The notes: generated from the sequence alone by a model not told the origin. A stretch of DNA of 64,000 nt from Streptomyces yatensis (GCF_018069625.1 NZ_CP072941.1:10292001-10356000), one strand, 5' to 3'; counted from the stretch's first letter, positions 29,179 to 38,605 are shown. Numbers and translations: made by a program.

Positions 29179-29838
29179 TCAGCGGAACGATCGCTCGATC
29201 CGGCGCTGACCGCGCCTGAGGTGGTTCTTCATGGCGGCACGAGCCGCACGCGCGTCGCCGGCCGCGATCGCCTCGACGATCTCCGCGTGTTCTTCGAGAG
29301 CGTCCGTGGTCACGGTCGTGCGGTACTGCAACCGGAACAAGTGCAGGTGCGGGTGCAGGCGGGTGATCGAGTCCTCCAGCCACGCATTCCCTGTCGCGCC
29401 GGCGATGCGATGGTGCAGCTGGCCGTCGCCCTGGGCGAAGAGCGCGTACGGCAGTGCGCCGTCCCGGACCGCCTGGCCGGTCATCTCGTCCTGCAGCGCC
29501 TTCAGCGCGACGACCTCCTCGTCCGAACGTTGCTCGGCGGCCAATGCCGCGGCCTGCGGCTCCAGCAGGATGCGTACCGCGAAGAGGTCGTCGAATTCCT
29601 TACGGCTCAACAACTCGCTGGCGCGGTACCCGACGAGGTGGGTCTTGCTGACCAGCCCCTCTGCCTCCAGCGTGACCAGCGCCTGCCGGACGGGCGTCTG
29701 CGAGACCCCCAGTCTGCGCACCAACTGGTCGACGGCGATCCGCCCGCCCGGCTCGATCTCGCCCGACAGCAGCAGGCCGTAGATCAGCTGGTACGCGTCG
29801 GCGGCGGCTGCGGTGGCGCCTGCCTCGGACGACCTCAT
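29179..29838 (-). CDS. GntR-family regulator, FadR/FCD subgroup
   Basis: A 219-residue regulator: winged helix-turn-helix with GGRIAVDQLVRRLGVSQTPV followed by RQALVTLEAEGLV, then an all-helical FCD effector domain (FDDLFAVRILLEPQAAALAA, HHRIAGATGNAWLEDSITRL, EEHAEIVEAIAAGDARAARA). The metal-binding Asp/His pattern of FCD proteins can be followed. The ATG at 29,838 has a GGGAGGT ribosome binding site. It is divergent from the dehydrogenase operon at 30,020, and the palindromes between them are its probable operators. FCD regulators of this type usually sense organic acids. Confidence 0.88.
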   Translation of the reverse strand: MRSSEAGATAAAADAYQLIYGLLLSGEIEPGGRIAVDQLVRRLGVSQTPVRQALVTLEAEGLVSKTHLVGYRASELLSRKEFDDLFAVRILLEPQAAALAAEQRSDEEVVALKALQDEMTGQAVRDGALPYALFAQGDGQLHHRIAGATGNAWLEDSITRLHPHLHLFRLQYRTTVTTDALEEHAEIVEAIAAGDARAARAAMKNHLRRGQRRIERSFR

Positions 29839-29915
29839 CGATACCTCCCGTGCGGGGCACCCGGACGGTGCCCTTGACGCGGAACTGTTGCACAGGCGAC
29901 GGTAAGTGGCAAGGA

Positions 29916-29958
29916 ATCCGATCGGATCCGATTCGGGATTCGATCGGATACGATCCGA
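29916..29958. promoter_or_regulatory. Palindromic GntR operators in the divergent promoter
   Basis: A perfect palindrome ATCCGATCGGAT (29,916-29,927) is followed by further ATCCGA/TCGGAT half-sites up to 29,958, giving at least three spaced copies of the GATCGGAT-type core. They lie between gntR (start 29,838) and the dehydrogenase operon. Their density suggests cooperative binding by the GntR dimer. Confidence 0.7.
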
Positions 29959-30019
29959 GTCACCCACCGTTATCGCATGTCAACGGAGACCCCATGACAT
30001 TCACATCCCCCCGGGTTCG

Positions 30020-31036
30020 ATGATCGCCGGGCCCGATCGGCGCGATTCCGCGCAGCTCACCGCACTCGCCTGCCGCATCCTGACCGCACAGGGAGTACCG
30101 CCCGCTGCCGCCATGTGGCAGGCCGGACTGCTCGTAGACGCTGAGCTGAAAGGGCAACGCTCGCACGGCCTCCTCCGTCTGCCGCGCCTGGTCAACCGGA
30201 TCCGCAACGGCGTCGCGGACCCCACGGCGACCGGGGTCCACACCTGGCGCACGTCGGCTTTCCTCGCCGTCGACGGCGGACAGGGCCTCGGCCCGGTCAT
30301 CGCGCGGACCGCGCTCGACGCCGCGATCCCACGGGTCGCGGACACCGGCGTGGTCTGCGTGACCGTATCGGCGGCCAACCATCTGGGCATGCTCGCCTGG
30401 TACGCCGAGTACCTCGCCGGACGGGGCCTGATCTGCGTCGCGTTGACCACCAGCGAGGCGCTCGTGCACCCGTATGGCGGGCGCGGCGCGCTGCTGGGCA
30501 CGAACCCGATCGCGATCGGTGTCCCGGCCGTCCCCGAACCCTTCGTACTCGACATGGCCACCAGCGAGATCTCCATGGGCAAGATCCATGCGCACGCCCT
30601 CGCCGGAACCCCGCTGGAGCCGGGCTGGGCACTCGACGCCGCAGGCAATCCCACCACCGACGCCGAAGCGGCGAAGGCCGGTGCCATCGCGCCGTTCGGA
30701 GGAGCGAAGGGCTACGGGCTCGGTCTCGGTATCGAGCTGCTCGTCGCCGCACTCACCGCCAGCGCCACCGGCACGGATGTCCACGGCACGCTCGACGAGA
30801 CGAAGCCCGCGACCAAGGGCGACGTCTTCCTCCTGCTCGACCCCGTTGCCGCCCCGGATCAGCTGACGGGCTACCTCGACCAAATCCGTGCCAGCGGGTA
30901 CGACCAGCCCGTACTGGTCCCCGGCGACCGGGCCCGGGCACGGCGCAACGCCGCCCTGCGGGAAGGCATCGAGCTTCCACAGGCGCTGCTCGACCAGCTC
31001 GACGAACTTGACCCGAACCGAAAGGCGACCCCATGA
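30020..31036 (+). CDS. Malate/L-lactate/ureidoglycolate dehydrogenase (Ldh2) family oxidoreductase
   Basis: A 338-residue NAD(P)-dependent oxidoreductase of the Ldh2/YlbC fold: QRSHGLLRLPRLVNRIRNG, VSAANHLGMLAWYAEYLAGR, VHPYGGRGALLGTNPIAIGV and IAPFGGAKGYGLGLGIELLV are family blocks. It oxidises 2-hydroxy acids or reduces 2-keto acids or imines. The good ribosome binding site (CGGAGAC) actually precedes an ATG at 29,994 that is out of frame; one extra C in the C-run 30,007-30,012 would bring it into frame as MTFTSPPGS, so the true start is probably 29,994 with a sequencing error. Overlaps the next gene by four bases. Confidence 0.84.
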   Translation: MIAGPDRRDSAQLTALACRILTAQGVPPAAAMWQAGLLVDAELKGQRSHGLLRLPRLVNRIRNGVADPTATGVHTWRTSAFLAVDGGQGLGPVIARTALDAAIPRVADTGVVCVTVSAANHLGMLAWYAEYLAGRGLICVALTTSEALVHPYGGRGALLGTNPIAIGVPAVPEPFVLDMATSEISMGKIHAHALAGTPLEPGWALDAAGNPTTDAEAAKAGAIAPFGGAKGYGLGLGIELLVAALTASATGTDVHGTLDETKPATKGDVFLLLDPVAAPDQLTGYLDQIRASGYDQPVLVPGDRARARRNAALREGIELPQALLDQLDELDPNRKATP

Positions 31037-32286
31037 CCACGAGCGCAGCCGGCCAGAGCCCACGTCGAGCGGCGGCGGCAGAGCCCTTCGGTCTGCTACG
31101 CCAGCCCCGGGAAGTCCTCTTCGGCACCGGGCAGCGCGCCGCCGTCCCCTCGATTGTCGCCTCCCTCGGCAAGCGGGTCTCGATCGTGACCGACGAACGC
31201 ATGACGCAGGACGCGTTCTACCACGAGCTGCGCGAAGGGCTCGTCGCTGCCGGGGTCACCGATGTGTCCGTCTTCGACCGCACCGAGCCCGATCTGCCGC
31301 TCCGTACGATCGACGCCGCGGTGGGTCGGATCCGCGCCCAACGACCGGACGTCCTGATCGGGCTGGGCGGCGGAAGCTGTATGGATCTCGCGAAGGTCGT
31401 GGCCGTACTGCTGACCCACGGAGGCAGTACGCGCGACTACTACGGTGAATTCGCGGTGCCCGGCCCCACACTGCCGGTCGTCGCGATACCGACTACTGCC
31501 GGCACCGGATCCGAGGTGACGCCCGTCGCCGTGTTGAGCGACCCGGACCTCACCATGAAGGTCGGGATTTCGTCACCGCACCTGATCCCCTACGCCGCGG
31601 TCGTTGACCCGGCACTGACCCACAGCTGCCCGCCTGGGCTGACCGCTAGCGTCGGCGCCGACGCCCTGGCCCACGTCGTGGAGTCCTTCACCGCGATTCG
31701 GCACCCCGCCACTCCAGGGCTCAGCCGTGAGCGGGTGTTCGTCGGCAAGGGCGAACTGACCGATCAGTACGCCCTTCACGGGATCGAGCTGATCGGACGC
31801 AGCCTGCGGGCCGCAGTCGACGGCGGCCCCGGTGCGGACACCGCGCGCAGCGAGATGATGATGGCGGCGCTGTGCGGCGGTTTCGCCCTCGGCACGGCGG
31901 GAACCGCGGCCGCTCACGCCTTTCAGTACCCCGTCGGTGCGATGACCCACACCCCGCATGGTGTGGGGGTCGGCGTCCTGCTGCCCTACGTCATGGCCTT
32001 CAACGGGTCTCGACGTCCCCAGGAGATGGCCCGAATCGCGGAGCTGCTGGGTGTGGACGCGGGCGCGAACCCCACAGCTGCGGCCGTGCGCGCGGTCGCG
32101 GACCTGCTCGCCGCAGTGAAGATTCCGGCGACCCTGAAGGATCTCGGCGTCCGCCGGGACGACCTCGACACCGTGGCCGAACAGGGCCTGCGCGCGAAGC
32201 GGCTGGTCGAGAACAACCCGGTCCACCTCGGTCCGGAGGAAGCCCGCGAGCTCGTCGAGAACGCCTTCACCGGCCGTCTGCTCTGA
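31033..32286 (+). CDS. Iron-containing (group III) alcohol dehydrogenase
   Basis: A 417-residue group III dehydrogenase. The NAD-binding loop reads VLIGLGGGSCMDLAKVVAVL, the middle block AIPTTAGTGSEVTPVAVLSD, and the metal-site region includes SVGADALAHVVES and MTHTPHGVGVGVLLPYVMAF with the iron-binding His residues. It is coupled to the Ldh2-like gene (ATGA). It probably oxidises a hydroxy-acid or alcohol to an aldehyde for the aldehyde dehydrogenase downstream; relatives include 4-hydroxybutyrate and lactaldehyde dehydrogenases. Confidence 0.88.
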   Translation: MTTSAAGQSPRRAAAAEPFGLLRQPREVLFGTGQRAAVPSIVASLGKRVSIVTDERMTQDAFYHELREGLVAAGVTDVSVFDRTEPDLPLRTIDAAVGRIRAQRPDVLIGLGGGSCMDLAKVVAVLLTHGGSTRDYYGEFAVPGPTLPVVAIPTTAGTGSEVTPVAVLSDPDLTMKVGISSPHLIPYAAVVDPALTHSCPPGLTASVGADALAHVVESFTAIRHPATPGLSRERVFVGKGELTDQYALHGIELIGRSLRAAVDGGPGADTARSEMMMAALCGGFALGTAGTAAAHAFQYPVGAMTHTPHGVGVGVLLPYVMAFNGSRRPQEMARIAELLGVDAGANPTAAAVRAVADLLAAVKIPATLKDLGVRRDDLDTVAEQGLRAKRLVENNPVHLGPEEARELVENAFTGRLL

Positions 32287-32328
32287 CCACCCACGCCATC
32301 CACGCCCCAGAAGATTCGGAGCACCTCC

Positions 32329-33792
32329 ATGACCGTGAAACCCGAAATCGTCCTGCCCTTCCCGAACCTCACCACCGATCTGATCGTCGGCCCCGCACGC
32401 CTGCCCGGTAGCGGTGAGCGGATCGTGGTGCTCGACCCGTCGACCGAGCAGGCACTCGCCACCGTCGCCGATGCCTCGGTCGAGGAAGCCCTCGCCGCCG
32501 TGGAGGCGGCGAAGGCCGCGGCTGCGGACTGGCGCGCTCGTTCGCCCCGGGACCGCGCGGAAATCCTGCGCCGATGCTGGGAGCTGATGACCGAGCGTGC
32601 GGAGGATATCGCCCTGCTCATCTCCTTGGAGAACGGAAAGTCCCTGGACGACGCGCGGGGTGAGGTGGCCTATGCCGCCGAGTTCTTCCGCTGGTATTCG
32701 GAGGAAGCGGTCCGGGTGATCGGAGAGATCTCCCGTTCGCCCGCGGGTAACAACCGCATCGTCGTCCAGCACGAGCCGATCGGCGTCTCGGTACTCATCA
32801 CACCGTGGAACTTCCCCGCGGCGATGGCGACCCGCAAGATAGCCCCCGCGCTCGCCGCCGGCTGCACCGTAGTGCTCAAGCCCGCCACCCTCACCCCGCT
32901 GACCGCCTACGCGGTCGCGGACATCTTGCGTGCCGCCGGTGTCCCGGACGGCGTCGTCAATGTCGTCACCACCCGTAGCACCGGGCCCGTCGTCTCCGCG
33001 ATGCTGCACCATCCGGCCGTGCGCGCGATGTCGTTCACCGGGTCCACCGAGGTCGGCCGGACACTGCTGCGCGAATCGGCCGACCAGGTGCTCAAGTGCT
33101 CGATGGAGCTGGGCGGCAACGCACCGTTCATCGTGCTCGAGGACGCCGAGATCGAGAGCACGGTGGACGCGCTGATGATCGCCAAGATGCGCAACGGCGG
33201 CCAGGCTTGCACCGCGGCCAACCGCATCCTGGTGCACCGGAACCTCATGCAGCCGCTCGCCGACGCACTCGGCGCCCGGATGAGTGCTCTCCGGGTCGGC
33301 CCCGCCTGCCGTGAGGACATCGAACTCGGCCCGCTCATCAGCCCGCAGGCTGTGGCCAAGGTGACCGAACTCGTCGACGACGCGGTGCATCAGGGCGCGA
33401 AGGCGAGCACGGTGGGGGACCGCCCCGCAGGCCCCGGCTACTACTACCCGCCGACCGTGCTCGTCGACGTCCCCCTGGACGCGGCCATCGTGGCCGAGGA
33501 AATCTTCGGCCCCGTCGCGTCGCTGATCCCGTTCGACAATGACGCCGAAGCGATCGAGCTGGCCAACGATACCCAGTACGGCCTCGCCGCCTACGTCTAC
33601 GGCGGCGACCTGCGCCGTGCCATGCAGGTGGCCGAACGGATCGAAGCCGGCATGGTCGGCGTCAACCGCGGTCTCGTCTCCGACCCGGCCGCGCCGTTCG
33701 GCGGTGTCAAGCAGAGCGGTCTCGGCCGCGAAGGCAGCAGGGAAGGGCTGCTGGAGTTCAGCGAAACCAAGTACATCGCCGTCCAATGGTGA
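32329..33792 (+). CDS. Aldehyde dehydrogenase (succinate-semialdehyde dehydrogenase-like)
   Basis: A 487-residue NAD(P)-dependent aldehyde dehydrogenase: N-terminal [19 protein letters not shown], cofactor block [20 protein letters not shown], catalytic Glu in [19 protein letters not shown] in part, and catalytic Cys in [14 protein letters not shown]. The C-terminal [19 protein letters not shown] matches the succinate-semialdehyde/glutarate-semialdehyde group. It follows the alcohol dehydrogenase by 42 bases and ends with a strong hairpin, so the three enzymes form one operon converting a hydroxy compound to an acid. Confidence 0.9.
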   Translation: MTVKPEIVLPFPNLTTDLIVGPARLPGSGERIVVLDPSTEQALATVADASVEEALAAVEAAKAAAADWRARSPRDRAEILRRCWELMTERAEDIALLISLENGKSLDDARGEVAYAAEFFRWYSEEAVRVIGEISRSPAGNNRIVVQHEPIGVSVLITPWNFPAAMATRKIAPALAAGCTVVLKPATLTPLTAYAVADILRAAGVPDGVVNVVTTRSTGPVVSAMLHHPAVRAMSFTGSTEVGRTLLRESADQVLKCSMELGGNAPFIVLEDAEIESTVDALMIAKMRNGGQACTAANRILVHRNLMQPLADALGARMSALRVGPACREDIELGPLISPQAVAKVTELVDDAVHQGAKASTVGDRPAGPGYYYPPTVLVDVPLDAAIVAEEIFGPVASLIPFDNDAEAIELANDTQYGLAAYVYGGDLRRAMQVAERIEAGMVGVNRGLVSDPAAPFGGVKQSGLGREGSREGLLEFSETKYIAVQW

Positions 33793-33917
33793 CCTCCCGA
33801 GCCCCGCGAAACCGAGACAGAGGTGGCAAGAGCGCGTTCCGGGCGCCGCGAGGCCGCGGAGAACCGCCAGAAGCACTCTGACGGTCACAACCGCGCCAGT
33901 GGCGGCGTGAGCGTCTG

Positions 33918-33947
33918 CTCCGCGCCGGGGCCGACCCCGGCGCGGAG
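33918..33947 (+). terminator. Perfect 13-bp stem hairpin after the dehydrogenase operon
   Basis: Positions 33,918-33,930 and 33,935-33,947 form a perfect 13-base GC-rich stem around a four-base CCGA loop, followed by CTT. It lies about 125 bases after the aldehyde dehydrogenase stop. A strong stem without a long T-run is usual for Streptomyces terminators. Confidence 0.75.
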
Positions 33948-34150
33948 CTTCCCCGGCACTCGCCCTGGTGCGGCGATCAGCCGGTGGCACTGGCCGCGGG
34001 CTAGATGAATGGGCTGTCAACTGACCATGTAGGACACGGTCTTAGGCCAGGGCGTGTATCGGACTTGGAGAAACCCGCCTCCTACCCACGGCTTCTGGAT
34101 AGAACTTCTTCCTTCCGCTCACGAGAGCTGCTGCTGGGCGTCGGAGGCGG

Positions 34151-34720
34151 TCACACGTGTTCGATGAGGGAGACGGCGGTGGTACCGGGGGAAAGCGCCT
34201 GGAAGGTGTGCGGGTGGTCGCCCGGGTAGGCGATGTAGTCGCCAGGGCAGAGTGTGACGGGGGCGTCGGGGTGGCCGACCAGGGCGCGGCCGGTGCCGAG
34301 CCAGACGTGTTCCATGGTGCCGGGCATGTGGGGGTCGGAGTTGCGTGCGGAGCCGGGCTCGGCGCGGATTACGTACATGTCCCGGCGGGCGTTCGGCGGG
34401 CAGGCAGCGAGCAGGGTGGCGCTGTAGTTGGCCCGTTCGGAGTGGACCACCGGGCCCTCGCCGGCCCGGATCACGGTGACGCTCGGCTTCGGCGGGTCGA
34501 CCAGGCGGCTCAGCGGGACGCCGAGGGCGACGGCGAGCGCCCAGAGGGTTTCCACGCTGGGGTTTCCGCTGCCGGATTCCAGCTGGGACAGCGTGGACTT
34601 GGCGATCCCGGCGCGTTTGGCCAGGTCCGTCAGGGACAGCCCGGTGGCGCCCCGCTCCCGGCGCAGGGCTCGGGCGATGATGTCCAGCGGGGCGGATCGT
34701 GAGGGTTCGGCCATGGCCAT
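34151..34720 (-). CDS. XRE-family regulator with C-terminal cupin domain
   Basis: A 189-residue regulator: XRE helix-turn-helix at residues about 12-70 (LSLTDLAKRAGIAKSTLSQL, ESGSGNPSVETLWALAVALG) and a C-terminal cupin (HMPGTMEHVWLGTGRALVGH, LCPGDYIAYPGDHPHTFQAL). Such regulators typically sense amino acids or sulfur compounds. The ATG at 34,720 (MAMAEPSRS) gives the family's normal N-terminus. It diverges from a cysteine-synthase-like gene, and two identical-core inverted repeats lie between them. Confidence 0.88.
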   Translation of the reverse strand: MAMAEPSRSAPLDIIARALRRERGATGLSLTDLAKRAGIAKSTLSQLESGSGNPSVETLWALAVALGVPLSRLVDPPKPSVTVIRAGEGPVVHSERANYSATLLAACPPNARRDMYVIRAEPGSARNSDPHMPGTMEHVWLGTGRALVGHPDAPVTLCPGDYIAYPGDHPHTFQALSPGTTAVSLIEHV

Positions 34721-34802
34721 GTGGTCGCTCCTGGATGGTCCGGTGGAGTGGTCGCCGCGCAGTGTGGCTGACGCACAGCCCGTTCGGTAGAGGAGTCTGA
34801 TC

Positions 34803-34867
34803 GTTCGGATTGACGAACACAAATCGGTGTGTTCATTATTGCAGGTGTCACGTTCGGTCTGTCGAAC
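34803..34867. promoter_or_regulatory. Pair of GTTCGG-N5-CGAAC operators
   Basis: Two inverted repeats, GTTCGG-ATTGA-CGAAC (34,803-34,818) and GTTCGG-TCTGT-CGAAC (34,852-34,867), share the same arms and differ only in the spacer. Their centres are 49 bases apart, close to five helical turns, so one regulator dimer pair could loop or bind cooperatively. They lie between the XRE-cupin gene and the cysteine-synthase-like gene and are the likely sites of the former. Confidence 0.75.
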
Positions 34868-34973
34868 GATGTGGGCTCCAGGTGAGGCTCACGTGCCCGG
34901 ATTGAGGCTGGGAACCGCGGCCTCAGCGAGAACACATCCGTCCCGATTCACGGCGATCAGCGAAGGATTGAAG

Positions 34974-35936
34974 ATGAACACTGTTTTGCCGTCTGCCGTG
35001 GAAGCCATCGGCGCGACACCGTTGGTTCGGCTCGATCGGATCACGAGGGGGCTGGACGGGACCATCCTGGCCAAGCTGGACTACCTGAATCCAGGCGGAT
35101 CCAAGAAGGACCGCGTGGCAAAAGGGATCATTGAGGAAGCTGAGGGCTCCGGGCACCTCAAGCCCGGACAACCGGTAGTCGAGCTTACGAGCGGCAACAC
35201 GGGAACCGGGCTGGCGATCGTATGCGGCGTCAAGGGCTATCCGTTCATCGCGGTCATGTCCAAGGGGAACTCGCTGGAGCGAGCCCGGATGATGGCAGCG
35301 CTCGGCGCCGAGGTGGTGCTGGTCGACCAGCTGCCCGGCTCCGTACCCGGGCAGGTTTCCGGTGGAGACCTGGAGCTGGTCGAAGCCAGAACGAAGGAGA
35401 TCACCCAAGCCCGCGGTGCGTTTCGGCCCAACCAGTTTCATCATGACGGCAACTGGCTCGCCCACTATCGCGGCACAGGCCAGGAGCTGTGGCAGCAGAC
35501 GGGCGGTGCGGTCGACGGATTCGCAGACTTCATCGGCTCAGGCGGAACGTACGCAGGCGTGACCAGGGCCCTCAAGGAACACAACCCCGCTGTGCGCTGC
35601 TTCGCCGTCGAACCCGCGGGCGCCGCGGTCGTGGCCGGCCAGCCGCTCACCAACCCTGATCATCCGATCCAGGGAGGCGGCTACGCCATGGACGACTTGA
35701 CCTATCTCAAGGGCGTGCCGGTCGACGGCTTCGTCCAGGTCACTGGCGACGAGGCGAAGCAGGCCGCCCGCCGGCTAGCGACCACGGAAGGCATCTTCGG
35801 CGGCTTCTCCTCCGGCGCCAACCTCGCCGCGGCCCTGAACCTGCTGGACGGCGAGATGCGAGGCAAGACCTTGGCCATCATGATCTGTGATAGCGGCCTC
35901 AAGTACCTGTCCACGGACCTGTGGCCCGACGCCTGA
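34974..35936 (+). CDS. PLP-dependent cysteine synthase/cystathionine beta-synthase-like enzyme
   Basis: A 320-residue fold-type II PLP enzyme. The PLP lysine lies in YLNPGGSKKDRVAKGIIEEA, the substrate loop in VELTSGNTGTGLAIVCG and the phosphate loop in FIGSGGTYAGVTRAL. Compared with ordinary cysteine synthases it has an insertion around GSVPGQVSGGDLELVEART and HHDGNWLAHYRGTGQELWQ, a pattern seen in specialised relatives. The XRE-cupin regulator and the dual operator upstream suggest control by a sulfur or amino-acid signal. Product identity (cysteine, a cysteine analogue or a diamino acid) is open. Confidence 0.85.
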   Translation: MNTVLPSAVEAIGATPLVRLDRITRGLDGTILAKLDYLNPGGSKKDRVAKGIIEEAEGSGHLKPGQPVVELTSGNTGTGLAIVCGVKGYPFIAVMSKGNSLERARMMAALGAEVVLVDQLPGSVPGQVSGGDLELVEARTKEITQARGAFRPNQFHHDGNWLAHYRGTGQELWQQTGGAVDGFADFIGSGGTYAGVTRALKEHNPAVRCFAVEPAGAAVVAGQPLTNPDHPIQGGGYAMDDLTYLKGVPVDGFVQVTGDEAKQAARRLATTEGIFGGFSSGANLAAALNLLDGEMRGKTLAIMICDSGLKYLSTDLWPDA

Positions 35937-35989
35937 GGGACCAGCACACCCCGCTCGGCAGCCCTGCGCTTGCCGAAAATTTCATCCGC

Positions 35990-36342
35990 TCTGGTCGGAG
36001 GCCTGCGCCCGGGCCGGCGGTGCCTTCGCGCCCAACCACAAGGGCATGGAGATGCCCGGCCCGGCGGGGGAGCGGTGGGGCCATCTGCGCCGCCAAGTCC
36101 TGACCTCGCGTAACGTGCGGGGCGGGCCGGTCACGGACTGGCTTCTGGGCGGGCTGAACTACCAGATCGAGCACCACCTGTTCCTGAATATGCCCAGGTG
36201 TCACCTGGAGCTCGTGCAGCCTCTGGTCCGGGAACATTGCCGCAGCCTCGGCCTCCCGTATGCCGAGACCGGACTGCTCGACTCCTACCGGCAAGGGCTG
36301 CGGCACATGCACACGGTCGGCGGTGCGGCCCGGCCCGAATGA
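35990..36342 (+). pseudogene. C-terminal fragment of a fatty acid desaturase
   Basis: The frame encodes only the end of a membrane-bound acyl desaturase: GGAFAPNHKGMEMPG, RRQVLTSRNVRGGPVTDWLL and the third histidine box in LNYQIEHHLFLNMPR (Q-x-x-H-H). The first two histidine boxes and the membrane helices are missing, so the protein cannot be active. Upstream sequence at 35,940-35,990 belongs to neither this gene nor the PLP enzyme. Confidence 0.8.
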
Positions 36343-37172
36343 GCGCGCAGACGGCTGCGGAGCCACGGACCGGACGCGTGGCGGTCGCGCGGGGTGACCG
36401 GGGCGACCCAGCACGGCGCCCGTCCTCGCCCGTCTCGACGTGGTCGGCGAGCTGAGCGATGACCTGTCCGGGCCGGAGACCCTTCGGGCCGCGATGCCAC
36501 GCACCCATGCGGCGGCTGGTGTCGGCGGACAGCCGGACCCGCGCCCGCAATCCGTCTTTCACATCCCGCTGCGCCGCACCCTCGCGGACGGAGCGGAAGG
36601 TGTTCACCCGGCCTGCGCCGGAATCCGCGCAGGCTCAGGTGATATTTCCTCAGTCCGGGCCGGGCGTGGCGGGGTTCGCGTTGCGGTGCCCGCGCCTACC
36701 GTCCCCCTGGACGGAGGCCGGCCCGGCACCGTGGACCACGCACGGCGACGGGTCGATGCCGCGTGGCACCATGCTCGACCACCGCACTGGTTCATCCCGG
36801 GCCGTGATGACCAGGACCCCAGACCCGGCTCGGACACGTCCACCTCGTCGATACTGTCCATGCCTTACGCGACGGCGTCGGCACCAGGCCGGTTCACCGG
36901 CGGTATGCACACCAACCGGACGAGCACCCCCGTGCGAGTCCGGACTTACAGCCCCGAACGGCTTCGGCTTGCGAGGGTCTCGCGACAGAGTCGCGGACGG
37001 CCACACCACAGGTCGCCGCGGGGGGCGTAGCCCGTACGCGGTGGGCTGGCCACCGTGCGCCGCAGCGGCTGTGCGAGCGAGTGGGTGACCCGTCGCCGGG
37101 ACCTGCGGGCCCTCTTCACCCGGGGGCTACGGCCCCCTTTGGGCCCGAAGTCCCGACCCGCCGTCCGGAGGG
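36343..37172. other. Gap with no recognisable gene; one hairpin
   Basis: About 830 bases. All frames are rich in Arg, Pro and Thr with no family signature. A GGGGGC-TACG-GCCCCC hairpin followed by TTT lies at 37,122-37,137, just beyond the 3' end of the convergent secreted-protein gene, and could act as a terminator. The rest looks like non-coding or decayed sequence. Confidence 0.4.
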
Positions 37173-37985
37173 CTATGTGCGGGGGAGCGAGGTGTTGGTG
37201 ATCGGGAGCGGCTGGTCGGCGCCCGCCACGTAGAGGTCGGTTGGGGCCGTGCGCAGCCGGAACGTGTCGTCCTCGCGCGAGACGCGTACGGACAGCACGA
37301 AGAAACCGTCGTCCTCGGCGGTGGTCTTCACGTGGTACTCGCTCTCCCAGTAGGTCTGCAGGAAGACTTCGGTGCCCGCGGGCTCGACCCCTTCGGGGAG
37401 GGTGACCTTGCCCTGGACGGTGAGGATGTCGCCTGCCTTCACCTTCTTCTTGTTGACCTGGTAACTGACGGAGCTGGGTTTGGCGTTGGCGGCCACGGTG
37501 GTGTCCGCGTAGTAGCCGTCCTGTGGGGTGTTGGGGTCGCCGTCCTCGTCGTAGAGGGCCGTGATCTGCACTTCGTGCTGGGCGTTGAGCAGGCTGCTGC
37601 CGGTCACGTGGTCGATGTCGACGTCGGGGATGGTGAACTTCCCGTTGGTATCGGTGACCGGCGTGCCCAGCTCGCGCGGCTCGTAGTAGGTGGGGTCGAT
37701 GGGGTCGCCCCACGGATTCCAGGTGGTGAAGAGGACGACCTCCTGGACGGTGACGGGGATGTTGGGGGCCGGGGTGCCGTCGGCCTTGGTGACGGTGCCG
37801 GTGACGTCGACGTGGCGGTTGTCGTAGTCGGTCCTGGGCGGATTGGTGCTCACCGTCAGCACGTAGGCGTCGCCTGGGGAGGCGTCCGAGGGCTTCGCCG
37901 AGGCGGCCGGCGCGGACAGGGCGCCTGCGGCGAGCAGGAGCGCGGCGGTGGCGGCGAGCCGCGTCGGCAGGGACTTTCTGGGCAC
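37173..37985 (-). CDS. Secreted protein with Ig-like repeats
   Basis: A 270-residue protein with a clear Sec signal peptide (MPRKSLPTRLAATAALLLAA, cleavage near APAASA-KP). The mature part appears to contain two beta-sandwich modules: one with VDVTGTVTKADGTPAPNIPV and one with VKAGDILTVQGKVTLPEGV, patterns typical of actinobacterial Ig-like or calcium-binding-like secreted proteins. A stretch of acidic residues (DVDIDHV, YDEDGDPNTPQDG) could bind metal. Function unknown; the modules suggest a surface or matrix role rather than an enzyme. Confidence 0.8.
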   Translation of the reverse strand: MPRKSLPTRLAATAALLLAAGALSAPAASAKPSDASPGDAYVLTVSTNPPRTDYDNRHVDVTGTVTKADGTPAPNIPVTVQEVVLFTTWNPWGDPIDPTYYEPRELGTPVTDTNGKFTIPDVDIDHVTGSSLLNAQHEVQITALYDEDGDPNTPQDGYYADTTVAANAKPSSVSYQVNKKKVKAGDILTVQGKVTLPEGVEPAGTEVFLQTYWESEYHVKTTAEDDGFFVLSVRVSREDDTFRLRTAPTDLYVAGADQPLPITNTSLPRT

Positions 37986-38450
37986 GGGGCAACTCCAACT
38001 TCGGTCGGGACTGGAGGAGTCGCGCCGGGCGGCACCGGTTCCGCCGCGGCGCGGGTGTGCGACGCACCAGGTTCGACCGGTGGGGTGGGGCGGGAGTTGT
38101 CCCCTGCGCGGCCGCTGTTACGCGGCTGTGGCAGGAGGCGGGTTTGTCCGGGTTCCGTGTTCACCTGGGCGTCGGCCGCAGGTCGCCCCGCATTGCCCTG
38201 GGCGGATGGATGATGGGGATGCGGGGGGAGTGGAGAGAGAACCGGGAACGGGCTGTCCTGGCGACGGCGCGCGGCCCGCGGGGCGCGGCCTCGGCGTGGC
38301 GGCCTACCTGCAGGCGCACGGCCGGCAACTGCGCGGCGGGCTCGCGGATGGGAACGGTCTGATCGTGGCCGTTGAACTGACCTGTCGAAGAGCCACAGCT
38401 GGGGACGAAGCGGACGGGGGTTGGTTGGCGGCACGGGACATGCTGGTGTG
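37986..38450. other. Promoter-containing gap
   Basis: About 465 bases upstream of the secreted-protein gene and beyond. No gene was recognised. The region near 37,990-38,010 contains GGGGCAACTCC just before the start codon but no clear promoter boxes could be assigned by eye. Confidence 0.3.
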
Positions 38451-38605
38451 TCAGCTGATCCAGATGCCCTCGGGTGAGATCCGGTGTGCGAGGCGTCGGC
38501 CGGCCTCACTGATCGGGGTCGACCAGGACACATCGGCGATCTGGCACCCGAAGTCGTCGGCGAGTGCCTCTACGAGCGTGGCGCCGACGCCTTTGCGGCG
38601 GTAGG
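38451..38605 (-). pseudogene. C-terminal fragment of an acetyltransferase-like protein
   Basis: The complement encodes about 50 residues starting in DAYRRKGVGATLVEALADDF, a GNAT acetyl-CoA loop (R/Q-x-x-G-x-G/A), and ending with AHRISPEGIWIS. The front half of the acetyltransferase is missing, and upstream frames are unrelated. It is probably a deletion relic. Confidence 0.55.

Noticed and set aside
31573-34020. 815-codon complement frame opposite the alcohol and aldehyde dehydrogenases
   Set aside because: Typical high-GC antisense frame with Gly/Asp/Arg bias; both plus-strand genes have full family motifs.
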